Assembly (NCBI GenBank): GCA_910578215.1
Contig: CAJTPH010000014.1
Location: 1 to 6,804, forward strand
Direction of reading: 5' to 3'
Source of the DNA: an uncultured Acetatifactor sp.
Lineage (GTDB): Bacteria > Bacillota > Clostridia > Lachnospirales > Lachnospiraceae
DNA length: 6,804 nucleotides
Position numbers and translations under genes: made by a program. Every line of letters begins with the position of its first letter. The first letter of the stretch is position 1. The notes beneath the pieces were generated by a model. That model had not been told where the DNA came from. It saw only the letters and a list, made by a program, of their open reading frames with translations, and did not search any database. Shown here in pieces: positions 1 to 5,058 of this stretch.

Positions 1-2096
1 TCATTTACAATGCCGCTCCCGCCGTATTTCACATCATCCGTATTCAGAAGCTCCTTATATTTTCCATGAAAGGGAACTCCCGTAGTCAGCTCCTTCCCGA
101 CGCCGGCAAAATTTGCCGCCACAAGAAGCGCCTGGTCTTCCTTTTCCCCATACCTTACATAGGTGAGGTAACAGTCGTTGGCGGAGATATTGTTGATCCA
201 CTCAAAGCCCTCCGGCACATCGTCCTTTATATACAGCTCCCTCCTGGACTGATAGAGCCTGTTCAGGTCCTTCACCAGCAGCGAGACACCTTTGTGCTCC
301 GGCACGCTCTCAAGCTCCCACTCCACACGCCTGTTTTCATTCCACTCGTCAAATTCGCCCAGCTCCTGCCCCATGAACAAAAGCTTTTTACCCGGGTGGG
401 TCATCATATAGGCATAGGTCAGGCGCAGGTTTGCAAACTTCTGCTCCTTTTCTCCCGGCATTTTCCCCAGCATGGTGGCCTTTCCGTGAACCACCTCGTC
501 GTGGGAGAACACCAGCATGAACCTCTCACTGTACGCGTATATCATGCTGAAGGTCAGCTCCCCGTGGTGATGCGCGCGAAAATACGGGTCGTACTGGATA
601 TACTGAAGATAGTCGTTCATAAAGCCCATGTTCCACTTGTAATCAAACCCCAGCCCGTCCTCCTCCAGGCTGCCCGTGATTCTGGGAAACGCGGTGCTTT
701 CCTCCGCAATGCTCAAAACGCCCCTGTTGCGCCTGTGCAGGACGGAATTAATGTGCTTGATCAGCTCCACCGCCTCCAGATTCTCCTTGCCGCCGTACAT
801 ATTTGCAACCCATTCCCCATCCTTCTTGCCGTAATCCAGATAGAGCATGCTTGCCACCGCATCCATGCGGATACCGTCCGCATGATACTTCTCCACCCAG
901 AACAAAGCGTTGGCAATGAGATAATTGGCCACCTGGGGCCTGCCGTAATTGTAGATCAGGGTGCCCCAGTGGGGATGACTGCCCTGCCTGGGGTCCTTAT
1001 GCTCATAGAGACAGGTGCCGTCAAAATTGGACAGCCCATAGACATCCCGAGGAAAATGCGCCGGCACCCAGTCCAGGATCACACCGATTCCCGCCTTGTG
1101 CAGCTCATTTACAAAATACATAAAATCCTTGGGGGAACCGTAGCGTGCGGTGGGCGCATAATAGCCGATGACCTGATAGCCCCAGGAGCCGTCAAAGGGA
1201 TGCTCCATCACCGGCATCAGCTCCACATGGGTATAGCCCATCTCTTTAATATACGGAATCAGCTTGTCCGCAATTTCCCTGTAATTTGCGTAGGTCTCGC
1301 CCTGGCCTGCCTCCATGAAGGAGCCAAGATACATCTCATAGACGCTGACAGGCGCGCTTCCGGTCTGAAATTCCTCTCTTTTTTCAATAAAAGCCTCATC
1401 CTCCCAGGCAAAGCCCTCCAGGTCGGCTATGACAGATGCCGTGTCAGGACGCAGCTGCGCCGCGTTGCCATAAGGGTCCGCCTTTAAATAAACGGCCCCT
1501 CCCATTGCCTTCAGCTCATATTTATAGTTGTCTCCCGCCTTCGCGTCGGGCACAAACAGCTCAAAAATTCCGGAATCCCACAGCCTGCGCATCTGATGGA
1601 TACGCCCGTCCCAACCGTTGAAATCCCCCACCACGCTGACACGCACCGCTCCGGGAGCCCACACCGCGAAATAAGTGCCCTCCACTCCCTCCAAGGTCAT
1701 GGGATGCGCGCCAAGCTTTTCATAAACGGTATAGTGGATGCCGTTCTTAAACTTGTCCGTATCCTCCCTGGTGATCAAGGGCTGAAAGCGGTACGCCTCT
1801 CCCCTGATCCGCTCGGTGCCGTCGCTCTCGGTCACCTTGTAGTGATATACCGGCTGTTCGGTCCCCGGAAGAAACGCAGCAAAATAACCGTCCTCGTCGG
1901 CAAGCGCCATCTCCACCGTCTCTCCCGACTTCTCAAATACGATCTCAGCCTCCTTCGCCTGGGGAAAATACGCCTGCACCAGGGTCTGCGCCCCGCATTT
2001 ATGAGGTCCCAGCAGCTCATGTGGGTTATCGCTCTCGGAATAAATAATATCCTCTATCTTTGGCCAGTTCATCTGCCTGTAAAGCTTATTTGTCAT
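1..2096 (-). CDS. glgB: 1,4-alpha-glucan branching enzyme GlgB (3' end outside window)
   Basis: Branching enzyme (GH13 family) that cuts alpha-1,4-glucan chains and re-attaches them through alpha-1,6 bonds during cytoplasmic glycogen synthesis. I translated the minus strand: 698 codons are open from the ATG at 2096 to the window edge. The N1 module carries HELLGPH (residues 26-32); a CBM48 module has GDFNGW ending at about residue 162; the catalytic barrel begins near Y253. Region I is ILDWVPAHF (D342), the nucleophile is D412 in GIRMDAVASM, the acid/base is E465 in IAEEST, and the transition-state Asp is D533 in SHDEVVHGK. These lie exactly 7 residues after the E. coli equivalents as I recall them (D335, D405, E458, D526). 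The last visible residues, YGGSGIVN, suggest only about 30-40 residues are missing. The usual YEVHLGSW reads YEMYLGSF here. An AGGAGGT site (2103-2109) lies 6 nt before the ATG. It follows the DUF1015 gene on the same strand and may be cotranscribed with it. Confidence 0.97.
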   Translation of the reverse strand, partial: MTNKLYRQMNWPKIEDIIYSESDNPHELLGPHKCGAQTLVQAYFPQAKEAEIVFEKSGETVEMALADEDGYFAAFLPGTEQPVYHYKVTESDGTERIRGEAYRFQPLITREDTDKFKNGIHYTVYEKLGAHPMTLEGVEGTYFAVWAPGAVRVSVVGDFNGWDGRIHQMRRLWDSGIFELFVPDAKAGDNYKYELKAMGGAVYLKADPYGNAAQLRPDTASVIADLEGFAWEDEAFIEKREEFQTGSAPVSVYEMYLGSFMEAGQGETYANYREIADKLIPYIKEMGYTHVELMPVMEHPFDGSWGYQVIGYYAPTARYGSPKDFMYFVNELHKAGIGVILDWVPAHFPRDVYGLSNFDGTCLYEHKDPRQGSHPHWGTLIYNYGRPQVANYLIANALFWVEKYHADGIRMDAVASMLYLDYGKKDGEWVANMYGGKENLEAVELIKHINSVLHRRNRGVLSIAEESTAFPRITGSLEEDGLGFDYKWNMGFMNDYLQYIQYDPYFRAHHHGELTFSMIYAYSERFMLVFSHDEVVHGKATMLGKMPGEKEQKFANLRLTYAYMMTHPGKKLLFMGQELGEFDEWNENRRVEWELESVPEHKGVSLLVKDLNRLYQSRRELYIKDDVPEGFEWINNISANDCYLTYVRYGEKEDQALLVAANFAGVGKELTTGVPFHGKYKELLNTDDVKYGGSGIVN

Positions 2097-2102
2097 GGTT
2101 AT

Positions 2103-2109
2103 ACCTCCT
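2103..2109 (-). promoter_or_regulatory. Ribosome binding site of glgB
   Basis: The minus strand reads AGGAGGT six bases before the glgB ATG. This fixes the start at 2096 and supports the N-terminus MTNKLYRQMNWP. Confidence 0.85.
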
Positions 2110-2145
2110 GCGTGCTTCACACACGTTCCAGTCAACAGTTTATGC

Positions 2146-2174
2146 CGGCAGAAGCCTGCTAACGGCTTCTGCCG
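2146..2174 (-). repeat. Perfect 11-bp hairpin between the DUF1015 gene and glgB
   Basis: CGGCAGAAGCC (2146-2156) and GGCTTCTGCCG (2164-2174) are perfect inverted copies around a 7-base loop. The hairpin starts 22 nt after the DUF1015 stop and lies about 37 nt before the glgB ribosome binding site. There is no T-run on either side in either direction, so it is not a textbook intrinsic terminator. It could attenuate, mark an RNA processing site, or protect the 3' end of the upstream message. The stem is directly visible; its role is inferred. Confidence 0.6.
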
Positions 2175-2196
2175 TATGAAAGCGGTTCTCTTAAGC

Positions 2197-3459
2197 TTAC
2201 CTCCCTGTGCAGCCCGGCTGGGACTCCAAGCCATGCAGGAATAATCCGCTTCTCAGCTTCGGCTCAAACCATGTAGATTTGGGCGGCATAAGCCGTCCCG
2301 CATCAGCCACCGCAAACAGCTCCCCTATGGAGGTGGGATACATGGAAAACGCCACCCGCATATCCCCATGGACCCTGCGCTCAAGCTCCTTCAACCCCCT
2401 GATTCCTCCCACAAAATCAATCCGCCTGTCTGTCTTGGGGTCCTCTATCCCCAGCACCGGCTTCAAAAGATGATTCTGCAGCAGGGACACATCCAGGCCG
2501 TCCACCGCATCCTCCGACAAAATATGAGACTTTGCCGTGAGCTTATACCAATTTCCGTCCAAATACATGCCAAAGCAGCCCTTCTTATCCGGTTTGTAGG
2601 GCGAAGCAGGCGCATCCTCCACCAAAAAGCCCTCGGAGACCTTTTCCATAAATTCTTCCGCAGTATATCCGTTTAGATCCCGAACCACACGATTATAATC
2701 CATGATATGAAGCTCCTCGTCGGGGAAAAGCACTGCCAAAAAGTAATTGAACTCCTCCTCTCCCGTGAATTCCGGATACTTCTGTCTGCGCTTCAGCCCA
2801 ACCTTTACCGCGGAGGCACAGCGATGGTGCCCGTCCGCTATATAAACCGCAGGAATCTCGGAAAAGCTTTTGCGTATTGTCTCAATCCTTCCCTCGTCAC
2901 CTATCACCCAAACCCGGTGCCTCACACCGTCCTCCGACACAAAATCATAGACCGCCTCCTGGCCTTTCACCTCCGCAGTCAGCTCCCGCAGAACATCGCT
3001 TGTCCTGTATGCAAGAAAAATGGGGCCTGTCTGCATGTTGCAGACATCCACATGGTTAATACGGTCCTGCTCCTTGTCCGCCCGGGTGTTCTCATGCTTC
3101 TTAATCACATTATTCAAATAATCGTCTATGGAAGCACATGCCACAATTCCTGTCTGCGCCTTGCCGTCCATAACCTGCTCATATAAATAATAACAGGCCT
3201 TTTCCTCCCTTATAAAGCTTCCCTCGGCAATTCTCTCCCGCAGAAGCCCCGCCGCCCTCTCATAGACCTGAGGCGCGTAAGTGTCAACCTCATTTCCAAA
3301 ACCTGTTTCCGCACGGTCGATGGCAAGAAAGGAATCCGGATTTTTCCTTACGATCTCCGCCGCCTCCTCTCTGTTGTACACATCATAAGGCAACGCTGCA
3401 ATTCTGCTCTCCCGCCCGGGCGCCGGACGGTATGCAGAAAAAGGTCTGATTTCCGCCAT
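2197..3459 (-). CDS. DUF1015 family protein (ParB/Srx-like DGHHR motif)
   Basis: A 420-residue cytoplasmic protein of the DUF1015 family, recognised from its N-terminus (MAEIRPFSAYRP), KHENTRADKEQDR (about residues 121-133), YIADGHHRCASA (DGHHR about 209-213) and the closing block MPPKSTWFEPKLRSGLFLH. No signal peptide or membrane segment is visible. The biochemical role is not firmly established to my knowledge; DUF1015 genes are often found near serine biosynthesis genes in Clostridia. DGHHR resembles the nucleotide-handling DGxxR motif of the ParB/sulfiredoxin/SerK fold, so a nucleotide-dependent kinase-like activity is a reasonable but unproven guess. Start choice: an in-frame ATG 24 nt further upstream (3483) has no Shine-Dalgarno. 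The ATG at 3459 follows GGAGGA (3467-3472) with 7 nt spacing and gives the usual family N-terminus. glgB lies downstream on the same strand. Confidence 0.93.
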   Translation of the reverse strand: MAEIRPFSAYRPAPGRESRIAALPYDVYNREEAAEIVRKNPDSFLAIDRAETGFGNEVDTYAPQVYERAAGLLRERIAEGSFIREEKACYYLYEQVMDGKAQTGIVACASIDDYLNNVIKKHENTRADKEQDRINHVDVCNMQTGPIFLAYRTSDVLRELTAEVKGQEAVYDFVSEDGVRHRVWVIGDEGRIETIRKSFSEIPAVYIADGHHRCASAVKVGLKRRQKYPEFTGEEEFNYFLAVLFPDEELHIMDYNRVVRDLNGYTAEEFMEKVSEGFLVEDAPASPYKPDKKGCFGMYLDGNWYKLTAKSHILSEDAVDGLDVSLLQNHLLKPVLGIEDPKTDRRIDFVGGIRGLKELERRVHGDMRVAFSMYPTSIGELFAVADAGRLMPPKSTWFEPKLRSGLFLHGLESQPGCTGR

Positions 3460-3466
3460 TCTTTTA

Positions 3467-3472
3467 TCCTCC
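3467..3472 (-). promoter_or_regulatory. Ribosome binding site that decides the DUF1015 start
   Basis: GGAGGA on the minus strand lies 7 nt before the ATG at 3459. It sits within the longer reading frame that begins at 3483, so it argues for the shorter protein. Confidence 0.8.
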
Positions 3473-3513
3473 ATAAAATTCATATATTTTTACTTTTAAA
3501 CAACAGTAAATTA

Positions 3514-3522
3514 TGCTATAAT
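3514..3522 (+). promoter_or_regulatory. Candidate extended -10 promoter element, plus strand
   Basis: TGCTATAAT is a perfect TATAAT with the extended TGn motif. No good -35 is present (TTTTAA at 17-bp spacing, 3 of 6 matches), which is tolerable for an extended -10. Transcription would run toward the 93-residue gene at 3778 and produce a leader of about 250 nt that contains the whole 71-bp repeat array. Its use is inferred. Confidence 0.45.
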
Positions 3523-3591
3523 CCATAATAATCGCCGGGCGCCGGACTCTGCCCTTTGCGGACATCGCGCAGCGGCTGGATTCTTGAGTGT

Positions 3592-3600
3592 ATTATACCA
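3592..3600 (-). promoter_or_regulatory. Candidate extended -10 box, repeat unit 1, toward DUF1015
   Basis: On the minus strand this reads TGGTATAAT, a perfect -10 with extended TGn. No -35 is seen at 17 bp because the unit hairpin occupies that position. It lies about 130 bp upstream of the DUF1015 ATG and is the nearest of three identical boxes. Confidence 0.45.
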
Positions 3601-3607
3601 TATTCTC

Positions 3608-3623
3608 ATGCGCTTCGGCGCAT
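3608..3623. repeat. Hairpin in repeat unit 1, UUCG loop
   Basis: ATGCGC-TTCG-GCGCAT is a perfect 6-bp stem closed by C-G around UUCG, the exceptionally stable tetraloop when transcribed on the plus strand. CCAT before it and ATGG after it (3624-3627) can extend the stem across a 6-base bulge on the 5' side. Confidence 0.75.
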
Positions 3624-3637
3624 ATGGAATCAGAAGT

Positions 3638-3660
3638 TGACACAATGACCTTCTGTGTCA
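3638..3660. repeat. Dyad in repeat unit 1
   Basis: TGACACA (3638-3644) and TGTGTCA (3654-3660) are inverted copies around a 9-base centre. This is the weaker of the two dyads (7-bp arms) and may be an operator or an RNA hairpin. Confidence 0.65.
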
Positions 3661-3662
3661 TC

Positions 3663-3671
3663 ATTATACCA
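3663..3671 (-). promoter_or_regulatory. Candidate extended -10 box, repeat unit 2
   Basis: Identical TGGTATAAT on the minus strand, 71 bp upstream of the first. The unit 1 TGACACA/TGTGTCA dyad lies just downstream, about where a start site would be. Confidence 0.4.
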
Positions 3672-3678
3672 TATTATC

Positions 3679-3694
3679 GTGCGCTTCAGCGCAC
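3679..3694. repeat. Hairpin in repeat unit 2, compensatory pair change
   Basis: GTGCGC-TTCA-GCGCAC sits exactly 71 bp after the unit 1 hairpin. The outermost pair is G-C instead of A-T, so both sides changed and pairing was kept. The loop differs by one base from unit 1. Confidence 0.75.
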
Positions 3695-3706
3695 ATGGAA
3701 TCAGAA

Positions 3707-3733
3707 GTTGACACAACACACTTTTGTGTCAAC
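3707..3733. repeat. Dyad in repeat unit 2 (10-bp arms)
   Basis: GTTGACACAA (3707-3716) and TTGTGTCAAC (3724-3733) are perfect inverted copies around a 7-base centre. The dyad centre at 3720 is 71 bp from that of unit 1. The arms match unit 1 while the centre differs, as expected for a protein-binding site or a hairpin. Confidence 0.7.
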
Positions 3734-3742
3734 ATTATACCA
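3734..3742 (-). promoter_or_regulatory. Candidate extended -10 box, repeat unit 3
   Basis: Third identical TGGTATAAT on the minus strand. The 10-bp-arm dyad begins immediately downstream at 3733, an arrangement typical of operator control at +1. A weak TGTTCA lies at 17-bp spacing as a possible -35. Confidence 0.4.
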
Positions 3743-3777
3743 TACATTGCCACAATTGAACAGAAAGGATTGCTGAT

Positions 3778-4059
3778 ATGACGGAAGAAAACAAAAAAAT
3801 ATTAGAGAGAATCAACGCTTATGCGGAAAATACCCTGGGGGAAATCGACCCTCAGAAGGTTCAGGTATCCGTACAGCTTGAAAAGCTCAAACCGATTATG
3901 GAGGAAATTGCAAAAGAAAAAGGCATCAGCCTTGAAGATATGTTTATTTTATATATGGATCTTCAGAGCGAAGCTTCCTGCCTGACTCAGAAGAAATTAG
4001 AGGACAGTCTTCAGGACCTGAATGAAGGAACTGACGGAATGCCCCTGCTGTTCCGGTAA
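3778..4059 (+). CDS. Small acidic helical protein of unknown function
   Basis: A 93-residue protein I do not recognise. Translation starts at an ATG 8 nt after AGAAAGGA (3762-3769), a good ribosome binding site. The sequence is rich in Glu/Asp (19) against Lys/Arg (11), with heptad-like hydrophobic spacing over residues 5-50 (KILERINAYAEN, VSVQLEKLKPIMEEIAKEK), suggesting a mostly alpha-helical, possibly dimeric, soluble protein. It has one Cys (68), no signal peptide and no membrane segment. It is transcribed divergently from the DUF1015 gene across the 71-bp repeats and convergently to the XRE-receiver regulator. The stop codon lies inside a GC-rich hairpin. Coding status rests on the ribosome binding site, an uninterrupted frame without a competing frame, and plausible amino acid composition. 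No function can be assigned. Confidence 0.8.
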   Translation: MTEENKKILERINAYAENTLGEIDPQKVQVSVQLEKLKPIMEEIAKEKGISLEDMFILYMDLQSEASCLTQKKLEDSLQDLNEGTDGMPLLFR

Positions 4060-4070
4060 CAGCGGGGGCA
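4040..4070 (+). terminator. GC-rich hairpin over the stop codon of the small gene (weak terminator)
   Basis: Bases 4040-4052 pair with 4058-4070, giving a 13-bp stem with one G-T wobble and a 5-base loop that contains the first base of the TAA stop. The downstream sequence CGGATTATTC lacks a proper T-run, so termination would be inefficient or aided by the next inverted repeat. The stem is directly visible; the terminator role is inferred. Confidence 0.5.
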
Positions 4071-4085
4071 CGGATTATTCATGCC

Positions 4086-4132
4086 CAATATTAGATTTGT
4101 GTGTTCTTCTCAAGAATTAATATCTAATATTG
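4086..4132. repeat. Long inverted repeat between convergent genes
   Basis: CAATATTAGAT (4086-4096) and ATCTAATATTG (4122-4132) are perfect 11-bp inverted copies. Inside them TTCTT-CTC-AAGAA (4104-4116) forms a second small hairpin. The structure is A/T-rich and lacks a flanking T-run. It may help end transcription in this convergent gap or be a binding palindrome. Confidence 0.6.
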
Positions 4133-4184
4133 TATATCGCATCGGCATGTCAGTCAATTATATAGTCCGGAATTTAAAGCACAC

Positions 4185-4211
4185 AAAAAACTGCCCCATT
4201 TTCTGGGACGG
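4185..4211 (-). terminator. Intrinsic terminator of the XRE-receiver gene
   Basis: On the minus strand, a stem made from 4204-4211 and 4191-4198 (loop 4199-4203, one G-U wobble, one mismatch) is followed directly by a run of six T (4185-4190). It lies about 57 nt beyond the regulator's stop codon at 4268. Confidence 0.7.
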
Positions 4212-4267
4212 CTTTCTGTGTACAATGAAGCTCGCTGTTCTCTTATTACGAGGTTCCTTTTTTCCGA

Positions 4268-4966
4268 TTAAATTCTTTCCAGAAGACTGCTCGCCTGAAA
4301 AGGCTTTGCGACAAAACCGTCCGCGCCAAGCTCCAGTGCCTTTTTCACGATTTCTTCCGTGCATAGCGCCGACAGCATAATAACCTTTAAATACGAATAA
4401 TCCTTCTTTATTTTCTCAAGAACCTCCAATCCGTTTAACCCCGGCATATTAATATCCAGAACGCACACATCGGCACGGATGCCGTTGTCCGCCTGTAATT
4501 TCTCCAGACACTCCTCTCCGCTCCCATGCTGCACAACTCTGTGACCGGCACTGCCCAGTATGTCCGTCAGCATCATTCTCATAAAATCCGAATCGTCCAC
4601 AACAAGAACCAGCTTTGACATCCTGCCCGCGGAAGAAGCATAATCAAAAATACTGTCGATCTGACTCTGGTTCAGTATGCTGTCCCCAATACCCTGTACG
4701 GACTTTACCAATGCAGAATACGAACGCATCGGCTTATCCTGCTCCGAAAGCGGCTCTCTTTTTCCAAAATTACCGCAGCCCAAAAGCTCGTCAGCAGACA
4801 CCTCTAAGACCTTTGCTATTCCGGGGACCATGGCAATATCCGGGTATGAAGCCCCGATTTCCCAGCGCGAAACTGCCTGAGAGGTTACGGACAGAGCCTG
4901 CGCCAGCTCCTCCTGCGTCATCCCTTTTCTTCCCCGATACTCCCTGATAATATTTCCTATTTCCAT
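4268..4966 (-). CDS. XRE-family helix-turn-helix regulator fused to a CheY-like receiver
   Basis: A 232-residue cytoplasmic regulator. Residues 1-63 form an XRE/Cro-type helix-turn-helix (GMTQEELAQALSVTSQAVSRWE). Residues about 65-115 are a linker. Residues 116-232 form a receiver domain with all phosphorylation residues: D124/D125 (VLVVDDSD), acceptor D171 (VCVLDINMPG), S199 (VIMLSAL) and K221 (FVAKPFQ). FMRMML after the acidic pair and the ending KPFQASSLLERI resemble CheY more than OmpR-type receivers. No histidine kinase is adjacent, so it is an orphan here. Start: the ATG at 4966 lies 8 nt after AGGAGG (4975-4980); a TTG one codon upstream is possible but less likely. Met116 could be an internal start giving a free receiver, though its ribosome binding site is poor. 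Promoter, candidate operator and terminator are listed separately. Confidence 0.93.
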   Translation of the reverse strand: MEIGNIIREYRGRKGMTQEELAQALSVTSQAVSRWEIGASYPDIAMVPGIAKVLEVSADELLGCGNFGKREPLSEQDKPMRSYSALVKSVQGIGDSILNQSQIDSIFDYASSAGRMSKLVLVVDDSDFMRMMLTDILGSAGHRVVQHGSGEECLEKLQADNGIRADVCVLDINMPGLNGLEVLEKIKKDYSYLKVIMLSALCTEEIVKKALELGADGFVAKPFQASSLLERI

Positions 4967-4974
4967 CAATCCTT

Positions 4975-4980
4975 CCTCCT
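4975..4980 (-). promoter_or_regulatory. Ribosome binding site deciding the regulator start
   Basis: AGGAGG on the minus strand lies 8 nt from the ATG at 4966 and 5 nt from the TTG at 4969. The spacing and codon favour the ATG. Confidence 0.75.
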
Positions 4981-5003
4981 TTTTATCTCTTTATTTTAAA
5001 ACA

Positions 5004-5019
5004 CTATGTCATGACTTAG
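5004..5019. promoter_or_regulatory. Candidate autoregulatory operator palindrome
   Basis: CTATGTCATGACTTAG is a 16-bp near-palindrome (14 of 16 positions symmetric) around the perfect core GTCATGAC. It lies just downstream of the regulator's -10 box, covering roughly +4 to +19. This is the position and size expected for an XRE-type autorepressor site. The function is inferred. Confidence 0.5.
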
Positions 5020-5029
5020 CTTTACAATA

Positions 5030-5058
5030 ACTTTACCATAGCGCACACCCCCTGTCAC
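5030..5058 (-). promoter_or_regulatory. Promoter of the XRE-receiver gene
   Basis: On the minus strand, GTGACA (5053-5058, 5 of 6 to TTGACA), a 17-bp spacer ending in TGG, then TAAAGT (5030-5035, 4 of 6 to TATAAT). This looks like a sigma-A promoter about 64 bp upstream of the start codon. Confidence 0.6.

Larger units (their letters stand above)
3591..3744. repeat. 71-bp tandem repeat array (2 full units plus start of a third)
   Basis: The block ATTATACCATA recurs at 3592, 3663 and 3734, exactly 71 bp apart. Units 1 and 2 are nearly identical from that block through the hairpin, then share GGAATCAGAAGTTGACACAA, and diverge mainly in the loops. Unit 3 stops being recognisable after ATTATACCATA. 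Each full unit contains a short hairpin followed by a TGACACA/TGTGTCA dyad (listed separately). The array occupies half of the gap between the divergent DUF1015 and 93-residue genes. It may be a local duplication of a regulatory module or copies of a dispersed intergenic repeat; the sequence alone does not decide. Confidence 0.85.

Noticed and set aside
66..1487. Long plus-strand open frame of 473 residues
   Set aside because: It lies antisense to glgB, whose translation contains every GH13 catalytic motif. The plus-strand product has no recognisable domain and its start has no ribosome binding site.
1596..2162. Plus-strand open frame of 188 residues over the 5' end of glgB
   Set aside because: Antisense shadow of the GlgB N-terminal modules; no motif and no ribosome binding site.
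2707..3186. Plus-strand open frame of 159 residues
   Set aside because: Antisense shadow of the DUF1015 gene, which has family motifs throughout.
3533..3580. GC-rich patch with CCGGGCGCCGG and a 12-base match to the start of the DUF1015 gene (3417-3428)
   Set aside because: The shared string CGGGCGCCGGAC is short, GC-rich and partly self-complementary. I see no extended similarity that would indicate a duplication.
3591..3744. CRISPR array as explanation of the repeats
   Set aside because: Only two full units, with most of the unit shared rather than short repeats separated by unique spacers, and no cas genes nearby.
3588..3776. Plus-strand open frame of 62 residues across the 71-bp repeats
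   Set aside because: It is only the translation of the tandem repeat (71 is not a multiple of 3, so units are read in different frames). There is no ribosome binding site.
4081..4380. Plus-strand open frame of 99 residues after the small gene
   Set aside because: It crosses an inverted repeat and the regulator's terminator, and then runs antisense into the receiver domain. There is no ribosome binding site, and its composition is unlike a real protein.
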